Positions 1-10,459 of a stretch of 64,000 nt of DNA are shown here, piece by piece (position 1 is the first letter of the stretch; each line of letters starts with the position of its first letter). The stretch spans positions 2,465,501 to 2,529,500 of the forward strand of contig NZ_CP136628.1 in the NCBI RefSeq assembly GCF_032918005.1, written 5' to 3'. The DNA is from Bradyrhizobium sp. NDS-1 (GTDB lineage Bacteria > Pseudomonadota > Alphaproteobacteria > Rhizobiales > Xanthobacteraceae). Under the pieces are notes generated by a model, which was not told the DNA's origin, did not search any database, and saw nothing but the letters and a program-made list of their open reading frames with translations. The translations under genes and the position numbers were made by a program.

Positions 1-2
1 CT

Positions 3-677
3 GTTTGTGGCACTTTGTTTGTCGGAAAGATGCCGAGAGGCAAGACGGTATCTTGGCTCGGAATTTTCGAAGCTGGCTGCGTGGGTCCTACCGCCGGTCT
101 AAATGAAGTAGGTATTGGTTTGGTCTGCAATAGCATGCTCACGGCCATTGATGGCAGGGGCCGGATGACCGCACCGTTTAAGCTGAGATCCCGTTCCATT
201 CTCGAAGCACGAACATTCGATCGTGCCATAAGCGTCATTATCAACACGGACCGTAGCATCTCTATGAATTATCTGATCGGTCACGCCGAGGGTGAAGTGA
301 TGAGCATTGAAACCTCTCCTAACGCCAAACGGTATCTTTATCCCAAGCGTGGAATAATCACTCACGCAAATCACTTCGAGCCTGGAGGAGTTATCGCTTC
401 AGAATGGGAGCGCTTTGTACCCGATAGCCCATTTCGATCCCGCAGGTTCGCCCGCCACCTCCGCTCAAAGCTCGGGGCCATCGATGTAGATCACATTTTG
501 GCAGGTCTAAAAGACCACTTTTCCTATCCGGCATCGATTTGCTGTCATCCTGCTGAGGGTTCTTGGCCAAATAGTACTCTAGCGGCAGTCATTTTGGATC
601 TGCAGCGGCTTACGTTATTTGCCACCGACGGGCCGCCGTGCGGCGCGCCGCTACAGCGGTTTGGGCTCACGACCTAA
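3..677 (+). CDS. C45-family acyltransferase/peptidase-like protein, 5' end outside window
   Basis: The reading frame is open from the first bases of the window, so the gene probably starts upstream; a TTG at 15 is the first possible start inside. About 224 residues are visible. The segment ITHANHF (about residue 115 counting from the TTG) resembles the conserved His-Asn-His block of peptidase family C45 (acyl-CoA:6-aminopenicillanate acyltransferase-like Ntn hydrolases), and the Gly-rich N-terminal part with a Cys near the window edge fits the region around the autocatalytic cysteine. Substrate is unknown. It stops about 620 bp before an amidase, which also acts on amide bonds, but an operon is not evident. 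The family call rests on short motifs only. Confidence 0.6.
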   Translation, partial: VCGTLFVGKMPRGKTVSWLGIFEAGCVGPTAGLNEVGIGLVCNSMLTAIDGRGRMTAPFKLRSRSILEARTFDRAISVIINTDRSISMNYLIGHAEGEVMSIETSPNAKRYLYPKRGIITHANHFEPGGVIASEWERFVPDSPFRSRRFARHLRSKLGAIDVDHILAGLKDHFSYPASICCHPAEGSWPNSTLAAVILDLQRLTLFATDGPPCGAPLQRFGLTT

Positions 678-1295
678 AAAGGAGGCTTTTCATAGAGCGG
701 AGCGATGGTGGGGACTCCCCGCATTCTGAGCCTGACAAGCGAAAAAATTCGAAGTCATGATCGGTCAGTTGGTCAGCGTTTGGCGTAGCCCGGCCGGCTA
801 GCGGCCGATATTGGATGAGTACGCAAGCAAATCCGAGCAGACGACAATCCCTTCTAAACTCGCGATCCGGCGTGTACTTCCCAGTGATCGCCAACGTGAA
901 AATCCCAAGTAAGCGAAATTGTGCCGGCGTTGGAGTCGAGATGATGTTCTGCGCCGAATCCCAGAAATTGGCCGAATGTATGCGCGCTCGGACCGGTACT
1001 TCGCGAATGTGGTTCTTCATGAGACGCTAATCTCCCGGCTGGCGGCCCAATTGAGCGCCTTTTGCAAAGGATTAATCGATCCGGTGGCCCTAAACAAATG
1101 GTCCTTTCGCGCAAATAGTTCGAAGGCGAATGTACTCGCTTTGCGGGAAGACACTCATTCAGGACGGGACGCGTTCGGCCGGAGGGCGCGAGCGAGGTCC
1201 CGTTTAGGTGCCCAGCCGGGGTGCGCCGTTAGCCGTGCCGCTCGCCAGTATTCTGCGACTATCGTCGCTCTCGCAACTCGGTCCTTCATCAGTCG
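678..1295. other. Gene-poor interval
   Basis: About 620 bp between the C45-like gene and the amidase. Short open frames exist on both strands but none has a recognisable domain, and I see no promoter or repeat worth naming. Confidence 0.4.
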
Positions 1296-2741
1296 ATGGA
1301 CGGCGGAATAAACTGGAGTTTTGATGTGCAGGAGCTGATCCGAGATACTGCTTGCGCCGTTGTCGAGAAGCTGAGGAACGGTGAGGTCACGCCACTAGAT
1401 CTCTTGGATGTGCTGGAAGCACGGATTGCAGAGGTCGACGACAAGCTCAACGCGCTGCCAATCTTGTGTTTCGATCGCGCGCGCAAGAACGCTCAGGCGC
1501 TGATGAGGCGGCCTGCCAGCGAGCGCGGTCTCCTGGCCGGTATGCCGGTGCCCATCAAAGATCTGACGGATGTGGTCGGTGTGCGCAACACCTACGGCTC
1601 GCGAATTTTCGCAAATAACGTCCCCGCTCGGTCGGATATCCTCGTTGAGCGCCTCGAAGAGAATGGCGCAGTCATCTATGCTAGGTCGAATACGCCAGAG
1701 TTCGGGGCCGGCGCCAACACCGTCAACGAGATATTCGGGCCAACGCTCAACCCCTGGAACCCGTTGCGCTCTGCCGCCGGATCGTCCGGTGGAGCTGCGG
1801 TCGCCCTTGCCACAGGCATGGCCTGGCTTGCGCATGGCTCGGATATGGGGGGCTCGTTACGAAATCCGGCAAGCTTCTGCAGCGTGGTAGGCCTGCGGCC
1901 CAGCATTGGGCGGGTGGCACATACACCGAAATTCAAGATCGACCGCAATCTCGGTATGCCGGGACCGATGGCACGCAACGTCGAAGATGTTGCCCTGATG
2001 TTGGATGCAATGAGCGGCGAGCATCCAGGCGACCCGTTATCGCTCCCTAAGCTGACTAAGTCCTTCCTTTCGGCCGCGCGCTCTGGCATAAATCCAAAGC
2101 GAGTTGCTTATTCCCCCGATTTCGGCATCACGCCCGTGGACCCGCAAGTTGCGGCGATCACGCGCATTGCGGCCGCCCGGTTTGCAGAAGTGGGCGCAAT
2201 CGTCGAAGAGGCTCATCCCGATTTTCGCGAAACTCATGAGTGCTTCCACGTGCTCCGCGCATTCGATTTCGCGGTCAGTAAAGCGGCTCTGTTGCGCAGC
2301 AATCGCGATCTCCTGAAAGCCGACGTTATTTGGAACATCGAGGAAGGGCTGAAACTTACGGTCGAGCAGATCGAGCGCGCCGAGGCGCAGCGCGTAGCGA
2401 TGGCTGCGCGTGCTGTGGACTTTTTTAAGAAATACGACCTGCTCTTGTCACCCGCAACCATCGTCGAGCCGTTCGCGGTGCAAGACCGTTTTGTCACAGA
2501 ATGCGACGGCAAGAGGTTCAAGCACTATGTGGATTGGGTCGCGATCGCCTCTGCAATCACACTGGCGTGTTGTCCAGCACTATCTCTGCCCTGCGGCTTC
2601 ACTAGCTCTGGCCTGCCGGTCGGATTGCAGATGGTCGCCGCGCCTCGCGCTGAGGGCCAGCTCCTGGCTGGCGCCAAAATGCTGGAGGATATTTTGGGCG
2701 TGCGGGAAAATACACCCATCGACCCAAGGGCACCAACGTGA
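1296..2741 (+). CDS. Amidase (amidase-signature family)
   Basis: A 481-residue amidase-signature enzyme hydrolysing a carboxamide; substrate not predictable. The Ser-cisSer-Lys machinery is complete: Lys88 in the VPIKDL segment, cis-Ser163 in GSSGG and nucleophile Ser187 in MGGSLR, with the usual 24-residue spacing between the two serines. The length is normal for the family. An in-frame GTG at 1326, preceded by TGGAG about 8 nt upstream, is a plausible alternative start and would give a protein beginning MQELIR, which resembles many family members better than the ATG at 1296. It stands alone on this strand; the next gene is convergent. Confidence 0.85.
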   Translation: MDGGINWSFDVQELIRDTACAVVEKLRNGEVTPLDLLDVLEARIAEVDDKLNALPILCFDRARKNAQALMRRPASERGLLAGMPVPIKDLTDVVGVRNTYGSRIFANNVPARSDILVERLEENGAVIYARSNTPEFGAGANTVNEIFGPTLNPWNPLRSAAGSSGGAAVALATGMAWLAHGSDMGGSLRNPASFCSVVGLRPSIGRVAHTPKFKIDRNLGMPGPMARNVEDVALMLDAMSGEHPGDPLSLPKLTKSFLSAARSGINPKRVAYSPDFGITPVDPQVAAITRIAAARFAEVGAIVEEAHPDFRETHECFHVLRAFDFAVSKAALLRSNRDLLKADVIWNIEEGLKLTVEQIERAEAQRVAMAARAVDFFKKYDLLLSPATIVEPFAVQDRFVTECDGKRFKHYVDWVAIASAITLACCPALSLPCGFTSSGLPVGLQMVAAPRAEGQLLAGAKMLEDILGVRENTPIDPRAPT

Positions 2742-3127
2742 GGGCTGTCACAGCGATCGTGGCCTTCTCGGTCTCTGCCTCGGTGCGCCTTCCGATTGTC
2801 AACCGGCTGATCGAAATCCAGTATCAGGCGTGACGGTTTCGATACGCAAATCGAAATGACATTCACCGGATAGGTACCGACAGCGGTACGGCCGAAAGCA
2901 AGACGCACAACCCGCCTGGGCAAGAGCCAACTGGCGATCGGCTTTGCGGTCCCCGGTGAGCCTCGCTGGCGACGTAGGCGATCTCGCTACACAGAGAGCG
3001 CACTCATCCCAAGTACTACCATTCCTCGACCGAGCGCTGCCACAGCGAAGCGAGCCATCGCGAATCTCATATTGTGAGGTCGGATTCAAGATCCTCGAGT
3101 CCCAGGGCCACCCAACGGGGCTGCGGG

Positions 3128-4411
3128 TCAAGCGCCCGCCGCCTTGAGGATATCCTTGAAATTTCGTAGGCCGGTCCGCGGCGCGTTGATCAAGACGGCC
3201 ATATTTCCTGGCTTGTGCTGGTTCTTCCACATCCTTGTGTGGGCTCGGGCGATCTCCTCCCACGGGAAGACCTCGCTCATGCAGGGGTCGATGCGACGAT
3301 CGATTACAAGGCGGTTCGCCGCACTGGCCTGTTTGAGATTGGCAAAATGCGAACCTTGGATTCGTTTCTGGCGCATCCAGACGTAGCGCGCGTCGAATGT
3401 AATATTGAGCCCTGTGGTGCCGCCGCAGAACACAACCATGCCACCGCGCTTAACGATAATGGTTGAGACTGGGAATGTCTGCTCACCTGGATGCTCGAAC
3501 ACGATGTCGACGTCGCGCTTTCCCGTGATATCCCAGATTGCTCTACCAAACCGCCGAACCTCTTGGATCCAGGTTTTATATTGGGGCGAATCTATCGTGG
3601 GCATTGTACCCCAGCAGTTGAATTCTTTGCGGTTAATGACACCCTTGGCGCCGAGTGCCAGAACGTATTCGGCTTTACTGGCTTCGGAAATTATGCCAAT
3701 CGCGTTAGCACCGGATGCGACGGCGAGTTGGACCCCGAACACTCCGAGTCCGCCCGACGCGCCCCACACCAGCACGTCGTCGCCTGCCTTGAGAACGTGG
3801 GGCACGTGCCCGAACAGCATCCGGTAGGCAGTTGCGAGGGTTAGTGTGTAACAGGCCGCCTCCTCCCAGGTCAGGTGCTCTGGTTTTGGCATCAACTGTC
3901 GTGATTGCACACGGCAGAACTGTGCGAACGAGCCGTCCGGGGTCTCATATCCCCAGATCCGCTGGGACGGCGAGAGGAGCGGTTCGCCCCCGTTGCAATC
4001 CTCGTCATCGCCGTCGTCCTGGTTGCAGTGAACGATGATCTCGTCACCGACCTTCCAGCGTCGCACTTTTGCTCCTACCGCCCACACAACCCCGGCCGCG
4101 TCCGACCCGGCAATATGATAATGGAATTTGTGCATGTCGAAGGGTGAGATTGGCGTGCCTAACCCGGCCCAGATTCCGTTATAGTTGACGCCGGCGGCCG
4201 CCACAAAAACGAGTACCTCGTCGTCGGCAATCGGCCAGGTAGGCACGACCTCAACGAGAATTGAAGCCTCCGGCGGCCCGTGGCGCTCGCGACGTATCGC
4301 CCACGCGTACATGCGGTCGGGGACGTGCCCCAGCGGCGGAATCTCACCGACTTCGTAGAGTTGCTTCCGACAGGAAGCTGGTGGTGACAGTTCGTGAGCA
4401 ATGGTTGACAC
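3128..4411 (-). CDS. Crotonyl-CoA carboxylase/reductase-like zinc-free MDR enzyme
   Basis: About 427 residues of the medium-chain dehydrogenase/reductase superfamily, resembling crotonyl-CoA carboxylase/reductase (ccr) of the ethylmalonyl-CoA pathway. Visible features are the GroES-like N-terminal half with VNYNGIWAGLG, the insertion around the HCNQDDGDDEDCNGGEP acidic loop typical of the ccr group, the NADP-binding VWGASGGLGVFG motif, and a C-terminal HKPGNMAVL segment. The GTG at 4411 is chosen because AAGGAG lies 7 nt upstream; the frame itself opens further upstream at 4429. A sigma54-type promoter on the same strand lies about 380 bp upstream (4791-4806), suggesting expression in nitrogen-fixing conditions. 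Exact substrate is inferred from family resemblance. Confidence 0.8.
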   Translation of the reverse strand: MSTIAHELSPPASCRKQLYEVGEIPPLGHVPDRMYAWAIRRERHGPPEASILVEVVPTWPIADDEVLVFVAAAGVNYNGIWAGLGTPISPFDMHKFHYHIAGSDAAGVVWAVGAKVRRWKVGDEIIVHCNQDDGDDEDCNGGEPLLSPSQRIWGYETPDGSFAQFCRVQSRQLMPKPEHLTWEEAACYTLTLATAYRMLFGHVPHVLKAGDDVLVWGASGGLGVFGVQLAVASGANAIGIISEASKAEYVLALGAKGVINRKEFNCWGTMPTIDSPQYKTWIQEVRRFGRAIWDITGKRDVDIVFEHPGEQTFPVSTIIVKRGGMVVFCGGTTGLNITFDARYVWMRQKRIQGSHFANLKQASAANRLVIDRRIDPCMSEVFPWEEIARAHTRMWKNQHKPGNMAVLINAPRTGLRNFKDILKAAGA

Positions 4412-7227
4412 GGTGACGCTCCTTCGCAATTGTTAGTCATTCTTCCTGCACAACACTGACCGGTCTGCCCCACACCATCGGCCTGACACCGTACCGGCAA
4501 AAACGCACCTGCACGGAATTCACAGTCGCAACACGGGACCGCGCCCTCTACCCTAAGATCGTCCAAACGATCAGCACCTCGGGGCAAGGTCAACAGCACA
4601 AAATCGTTGGCACGACTCACAAAGAGAATGACGCGCACTATCGCGAATACTAAGCCATCGGGAAGTAACCACACGGGCAACTACATACGCTACTCCAGTG
4701 ATGTCGTCGTCCGCTTGGCCTTGTCGCCTCTATCAACACCAGGCTCATCGAAGCGCCCGCACCCGTCACAGCTCTCTTCGCCACACCTTGAGCAAAGAGT
4801 GTGCCAGCTCGGGCCTGGGAAAAGTAAGCACGTTCAAAAATGCGATAATCTGCTCGCCTTCCAAATACGAAATACGGCGCGCGGGACCTTTGAGCCGACA
4901 AAGCATGGAGGCTGCTCACAACCGAAGAGATGCTGAATACGCGTCCGTCCGGGTGACCGCAGTTCCTCTTCTCAACGCCCAACGCTCTCTGCCAAGATGA
5001 CCTCCAAGCCAGTTATGATAGGCTTTCAAGCTCCGACCTTGGCGTTGATCGCTGCGATTACCGACGCGCTTTGCGGGGGTGCAGGACTCTCGGGCGGCAA
5101 TCAGTGAAGTCCTTGATGGCAGATCTAAAACCCGTCCATGCTGAGCTCCCACCCTGTTCTATCCAAGGTAGATACTCAAACTCCGAAAGGAGATGCATCC
5201 GTCATCATCTTACTTCATCTTGTCCCGCCATGTCTCGTCGCAGTGGCGAATGTTCGAAAGCCAACAAACCGTAGCTCGTGCCCGTCGCGGATGATGCCTT
5301 CTGGAGGAAAGCTGAGAAACTAACGGCGGGCCTTCGAGCCGCGGTCAGATGCAGACCCCGGCTGCAACTGAGGATGAATGGCTCTCGAGGCCGTTGCGTT
5401 ATGGGCCGGAGCTTGATCGCGGAGCACAGAAGGAAGGCCCGTGGCGCAATCTGTGCGCCAGGACTCCGGCGGGATGCGCTTGGGCAACAAGGATTCGTAC
5501 CGTTCTCCGTCGCCATTAAAGCGACTCTCTCTGGTCAGACATTTGTTCCGCGGCGAATGCCGTCTACAGCGAAGCGCGTCCGACCTGGCTGCCTTGTCGG
5601 AAACCCTGTGCCCGTCAAATGCCAGCGCCCAGAGCCGGTCGGAAATTCGGCGCTCTGACTGACGCGGCTGCCTGCCGAGGGCACATTATTCCGAGCGCAC
5701 GCAGGCGCGGATACAGTTCGTCTTGGCAAAGGACGGGTTTGGCATCGCCTCCCCAATCTGCGAGGAATAAAGCGGAATGGCCGATCTCAACAACTCGTCA
5801 AATTCTCAACACAATGAACTCTTCAGACGAGCGTGCGGTCCAGATGCTTTTGCGCTGGTTGCGTAAGCACTCTCCATGCTGTGTCATTCTTCATGCCTTT
5901 GAGGGCCAACTGCTACTTGGTTCGGCTCAGAAACGCTATCCTACAACGATGAAGGAATACATACACTTGAGAGACGCTATGGACGCAGACGCAGAAGTCG
6001 TGCCCAAGCTTGACCGCAGTAGGGAAATTGCAAGCTGGATCACAACCGGAATTGATTCCGGTGCGTCTACGATTGTACGCGGTGACGGCGATGTTGCTGA
6101 TCGAGCAATGCACGATCATATCCGCACAAGCGGCCGTGTGTTTTTCGGATCTCATCAGGCCACTGCTCATTTGCGCGAATAGACACGATTTGTGCGTCAG
6201 CACCACGGTTGTTACGCGATGCTTCGCAAATGGTGCAGCGAAGCCGCTCGCAATACTCACGTCGAAATCATTTCTCGCACCTCAACCGGACCTTGGTCCT
6301 CCGATCACGGCGCTCGGGACCTTCTGGAAGGAATAAAAACAGAGGCTGCGAAGATTGGAGCCCGTCTGTCCATGCACAATCAGGACAAGCGCGCGCTATA
6401 CCTCCCGATTCCGTTCACCGCCCGTCCGTTACTTCACTGCAGCAAAACGTCTGCTCGACCGCTGTAGCGCGTTGAGCGCACGGAGAGACGAGACACGAGT
6501 GCCTGTTTGGGCGCCCCTTTATCGCAAGTGCAGCCGCCAACGATGTCAACGCCGGTCGCGCATGCGTGAAATTGTGGGAGCTCGCTCCCAGACCGTCTTT
6601 ATGTCCAACAGCCGGCCGTCAACACCTCCTACGCAACGTTCGGTCGCGTGCCTCTTGTGGAAATCAGCAAAAGCGCCGACTCGATCGAGGGGATACGAGA
6701 GTTGACGATATGCGACGCTTGTAGTCGGGATCACAAAGGAGGCCCGCTCGCAGTGAGGGGTCGAACAGCATGCGTGTTGCGGTCGATGTCCACACGTTGT
6801 CCCCAGATGTTCGCTGGGGGTTGACCAGCCCACAGCGTAAATGAGTGGGACCTTCCAAAAAGTCGAGCTGCGATCCCTGGCCATCGAGTTTCCAGTAGGT
6901 CTGGTACGCACCTAGCCGCTAGGCCCACTCGATCGCGTCCCGCCAGTCGACGCACGTGCGAGTATTCGACCAGCTCACCGTGTTCATTGAATCTTCCGCT
7001 GTGGCCATGCTGAGTCCTTGCAGCGCCCAGGGCCAACAAAACATCATACGCTGGCTCTCACTGAGCGGTAGGCCGCGCCGGCCTGTCAGAACCTCTTACG
7101 CTTCATAGCCGATTTGAAGTCCGCATAACTGGCTGGATCCGTCTGGAACAGCCGCATATTCCTGTTAGTGCTACGCGAATGGCTTGTTACGAAGGTACAA
7201 AGAGTTTTGCCTCGCTTTCGATCCTCG
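4412..7227. other. Long gene-poor stretch
   Basis: About 2.8 kb with many open frames (for example 4159-4680 minus, 5619-6182 plus, 6731-7039 minus) but no domain I recognise. The minus-strand segment near 6760-7020 encodes a fragment with a natural-looking composition (LAGRDRVGLAARCVPDLLE) and may be a gene relic. Apart from the sigma54-like site at 4791-4806 I see no defined element. Confidence 0.4.
4791..4806 (-). promoter_or_regulatory. Sigma54 (-24/-12) promoter, candidate
   Basis: On the minus strand the sequence reads TGGCACACTCTTTGCT, an exact fit to the consensus TGGCAC-R-N4-TTGCW with GG and GC at the right spacing. It points toward the crotonyl-CoA reductase-like gene about 380 bp downstream. 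No perfect NifA upstream site (TGT-N10-ACA) was found by eye. Confidence 0.6.
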
Positions 7228-8769
7228 TCAAATTTTTCGTCCAGCTTTTTCCCAAAAAGGATCACGCAGCCGCCGCTTGAAGATCTTGCCGGAGTCTTCG
7301 CGCGGCAGACAGGTGTGGATCTCGATACGGCTGGGGACCTTGTAGTCAGCCAATGATCTCTTCAGAGTCGAGCGTATATCCATGACGTCGAGCTTTGCCC
7401 CAGGCTGCGGCTCGACCAACGCCATCACCGCCTCGCCAAATTCCGCGTCGGGAATGCCGAACACAGCGCAGTCGTGGACACCGGGTACCTGGTACAGTGT
7501 CGCCTCGATCTCGGCAGGATATATGTTGACCCCACCGGAAATCACGACATCTTGCTTGCGGTCACACAGAAAGACATACCCGCTGGCGTCAATGTACCCG
7601 ATATCACCGGAGGTGATGAAGCCGTCGTGCTCGATCTCGCGGCGCTTCTCCACCTTGTTGTGGTATGTAAATTCAGGATATGACGTGGCGCGGGAATAGA
7701 TCTCCCCGATTTGTCCGGTCGGCAACACGCGTCCATCCACGCCTACGACACGCAGCTCGACGTCGGGCAAGACTTTGCCGACTGTTCCCGGCTTGTTTAG
7801 AGCGTCCTGCGAGGTTGCAAAGGTGACCGCGCCAGACTCGGTAGAGCCGTAAAACTCATAGATGACTGGCCCCCACCATTCGATCATCGCGCGCTTCACG
7901 TCAGTTGGACAAGGCGCGGCCGCACTGATCACGTGACGCAGCGAGGACAAGTCATATCTGTTGCGTACAGTGTCGGGCAGCTTCAAGAGGCGTACGAACA
8001 TCGTCGGCACCATCAAGATCGTATCGATCTTCTCTGACTGAATGAGGCGCAAACACTCCTCAGACTCAAAGCGTGGCATTAGCACCAGAACGCCACCGAT
8101 GCGGCTCGAGCGAATCCCGAAGAAGTTGGGCGCCGAGTGATAGAGTGGCCCTGGCAGGAGTGACCGCGTGCCATGCCCATAGATCATCGCGCGACGACGC
8201 TCCAAGGCCGCATTCTGCTCGAGGTTTGGTGCGGCACGACGTACCCCTTTGGGATGGCCTGTTGTGCCGGACGTGTAGATCATGCTCATCGGCTCCAGTA
8301 CGGCGGCTCCCGAATAGTGCGGTTGCTCTGCAAGCCACTTTTCGAAATCTGTTGCGAAATCGGGTTTTCCCTGATGCTCAGGATTTACCTGGTAGGCGAC
8401 GATAACTTCTGGAGGAGGCGATACGCTCAAGACCTTGACGCTGTTCGGGACGGCACCATCCAATCGATGTAAAAGGTCAGCATGGCCGATCAAGACCGAT
8501 GCGGCGGAGTCCCTCAGAATATATTCGATCTCCCCCGGTTTGAAATGCCAGTTTACAGGTACGGCATAGGCGCCGAGCTGGATAGCGGCATGTGCCACCT
8601 CGATGAACGCAATGTCATTCCGCATCAACATGCAGACGCGGCCGCCCTGGCGCACGCCGAGCCGATGGAGACCGCCGGCAATGCGCCTGGCGCGATCAGC
8701 GACATCGGGATGGCTGCGCCGTCGTTCGCCAGAAATGACGCCTAGAAAAGCTTGGGATGCTGCGTCCAT
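7228..8769 (-). CDS. Acyl-CoA synthetase (AMP-forming, class I)
   Basis: A 513-residue adenylate-forming acyl-CoA ligase: ATP + carboxylic acid + CoA to acyl-CoA. The P-loop-like motif TSGTTGHPKG spans residues 166-175, the STESG adenine-binding motif lies near residue 305, and the C-terminal lid has TSGDIGYID and DRKQDVVISGG, followed by the KVPSRIEI hinge and a final SGKIFKRRLRD with the catalytic lysine. Full length. The substrate cannot be read from sequence; the arrangement resembles medium/long-chain or aromatic acid ligases. It may supply acyl-CoA for the same metabolism as the downstream crotonyl-CoA reductase on this strand, but 2.8 kb separates them. Confidence 0.88.
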   Translation of the reverse strand: MDAASQAFLGVISGERRRSHPDVADRARRIAGGLHRLGVRQGGRVCMLMRNDIAFIEVAHAAIQLGAYAVPVNWHFKPGEIEYILRDSAASVLIGHADLLHRLDGAVPNSVKVLSVSPPPEVIVAYQVNPEHQGKPDFATDFEKWLAEQPHYSGAAVLEPMSMIYTSGTTGHPKGVRRAAPNLEQNAALERRRAMIYGHGTRSLLPGPLYHSAPNFFGIRSSRIGGVLVLMPRFESEECLRLIQSEKIDTILMVPTMFVRLLKLPDTVRNRYDLSSLRHVISAAAPCPTDVKRAMIEWWGPVIYEFYGSTESGAVTFATSQDALNKPGTVGKVLPDVELRVVGVDGRVLPTGQIGEIYSRATSYPEFTYHNKVEKRREIEHDGFITSGDIGYIDASGYVFLCDRKQDVVISGGVNIYPAEIEATLYQVPGVHDCAVFGIPDAEFGEAVMALVEPQPGAKLDVMDIRSTLKRSLADYKVPSRIEIHTCLPREDSGKIFKRRLRDPFWEKAGRKI

Positions 8770-9529
8770 CGTTTCGTCCTTTCTATGAACTGGAAGCCGG
8801 GGAGATCATAGTGAACTCATTCGCACCATGGCTAAGGAGATCTCAAAGTCCCACGATGTGTCACCCAGACAAACTACCAACCTTGGCGCTTGACGCGTCG
8901 CGGAATGGCTTGCAGCTTGCTGCAGCTCAGCCGGCTTGGTAGTTGAAGGCGTTGCATGCTCGCTGTAACAGTCTCGCCGTGCTCATGCATCTTGCGCAGA
9001 TAGGGCTGCACGGTCGGTGCAATATGCAGCGCCATCATCAACAGCCAGTCGAGCTTCCTGACCCCCGAACGTATTTCGGAACCATTGGAGATCTGTGAGC
9101 GGTCTTCCGTTCAACTCGAGGCGCTGGAGCGGCGCATTACGCGATGGAAGGCCGGTCACGAAATAAAAGGGGCCTATCGGGCGACTCCGATGCAACGACG
9201 TTGTCGCGATTTGCAACCTAACGCTCAACAAAACCGCAACCGTCGGATCGCCGCGCTTTGTTTAGGAAGCAGGGACACCGAGTAGGAGGCGCATTCAGAC
9301 GGCGGAACGAGCGAGGCTCATACCAATTGCTATTAGCCGGTTCCGCACGCCGGCGGTTGCGGTAGCGACCATCGTCATGATGGGCGGGGCACAACGCCCG
9401 CGGCCCGAAGCGCACGACCCGCGTCCGATGTCTGACATCGAACGAGACGGTTAGCTCCAAAGAGCCCGCCATGTTGAACCGACGAGGCTATCTTAGGTCG
9501 AATCGGGTGTGAATGTGCGTTGGTACTGC
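8770..9529. other. Gene-poor interval
   Basis: No convincing gene. A weaker -24/-12-like site (TGGCTTGCAGCTTGCT, 8906-8921, plus strand) is present but nothing recognisable lies directly downstream. Confidence 0.35.
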
Positions 9530-9545
9530 TGGCACGGTCGTTGCT
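9530..9545 (+). promoter_or_regulatory. Sigma54 (-24/-12) promoter
   Basis: TGGCACGGTCGTTGCT matches the full consensus (TGGCAC-R-N4-TTGCW). It lies about 140 bp upstream of the frameshifted TlpA-like gene and the MATE gene that follows it. The upstream half-site TGTCTGACATCGAACG (near 9430) is close to, but not exactly, TGT-N10-ACA. Confidence 0.75.
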
Positions 9546-9685
9546 AGTCACACAGCAACGCAGTCTCAGGCGGAGTGCATGCAGACACGCTCTCTCGTTC
9601 ATTGAACTCGTGCCGCGTTTCTTAGGGACACTCGCGCTTGCGCAAACAATCGCGCGAAGGTGTGGGAATAGCTTTGGAGAACAAC

Positions 9686-10459
9686 ATGATTGTTCGTATG
9701 GATTCGCCAGCTCCCCCGATCAGGGTGGAAAGCTGGGTGCGTGGCGAGCCCCACACCAACTCTAAGCTGGGTACGCTGTATATCGTCGCGTTTTGGCCGA
9801 CTTGGTGCGGCGGATGTGGGGGCGGAGATTTCCCATCTCGCGCAGCTGCAAGAGAAATACGACGATAACGCAGTTGAGGTCATTGTAGTTGCAGCTTCCG
9901 AGCGAGGCTAACGGCCGAGGAGGCGCGAACAAAATTGGACGCGTGGTTGACCAAGAAAGGCTCCAAGCTGAACTTTTGGATCGCGTTCGATTTCGCGGGA
10001 ACAATGAAGACGTGTTGGATGGCGCCCAGTTTTTCTAGCACTATCACCACCTCATTCGTCATCGACCGTGACGGTCACGTCACCTTTCGCACGATGCAAC
10101 TGAATGACGTGTTTCCACAACTCGTAAATGGCACCTGGCGCACGAGCGATGAAGCCAAAGCAGCGGATGCTGAGCGAATCGCTGAAGCAGACTCTGAACT
10201 CCGCGAGAAAGCCCCGATGCAAGCATTCTGGGGCACACTTGGACCGGCGCTGAAGGCGCAGGATTCGTCGACGGCGTTTTCGGCCGCTAAAGAGGGCGTC
10301 GCAGTGATGCCGGACGATATCAACGTTCACCGAGATCATGAGGATCCGGCCCTGCACACAATCTATGACATGCAGACGGAGTTACGCGTTATGCGTCGAT
10401 TCGTTCGCGACGCGATCGAAAACGAATCCGAGTTGTGCGACACTTCGATCCATGAATGA
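9686..10459 (+). pseudogene. TlpA/thioredoxin-like protein, two frameshifts
   Basis: Three consecutive frames together encode one thioredoxin-fold protein: an N-terminal part ending in FWPTWCGGC (ATG at 9686), a middle part AEISHLAQLQEKYDD after a frameshift near 9820, and, after a second shift near 9905, a C-terminal part with TSFVIDRDGHV (the cis-Pro/beta-hairpin region) and a tail of about 80 residues. The active site is WCGGC rather than the usual WCxPC. It is the paralogue of the fragment at 14360. The last frame overlaps the MATE start by 8 bp, so the two would have formed one operon. The frameshifts could be assembly errors, but neighbouring genes are also decayed. Confidence 0.7.

Noticed and set aside
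8..23. TGGCACTTTGTTTGTC as a sigma54 promoter
   Set aside because: The -12 element reads TTGT, lacking the essential GC, and it lies within an open coding frame.
5619..6182. 187-codon plus-strand frame in the 4.4-7.2 kb gap
   Set aside because: No recognisable motif, no ribosome-binding site, and overlapping frames of similar quality on both strands.
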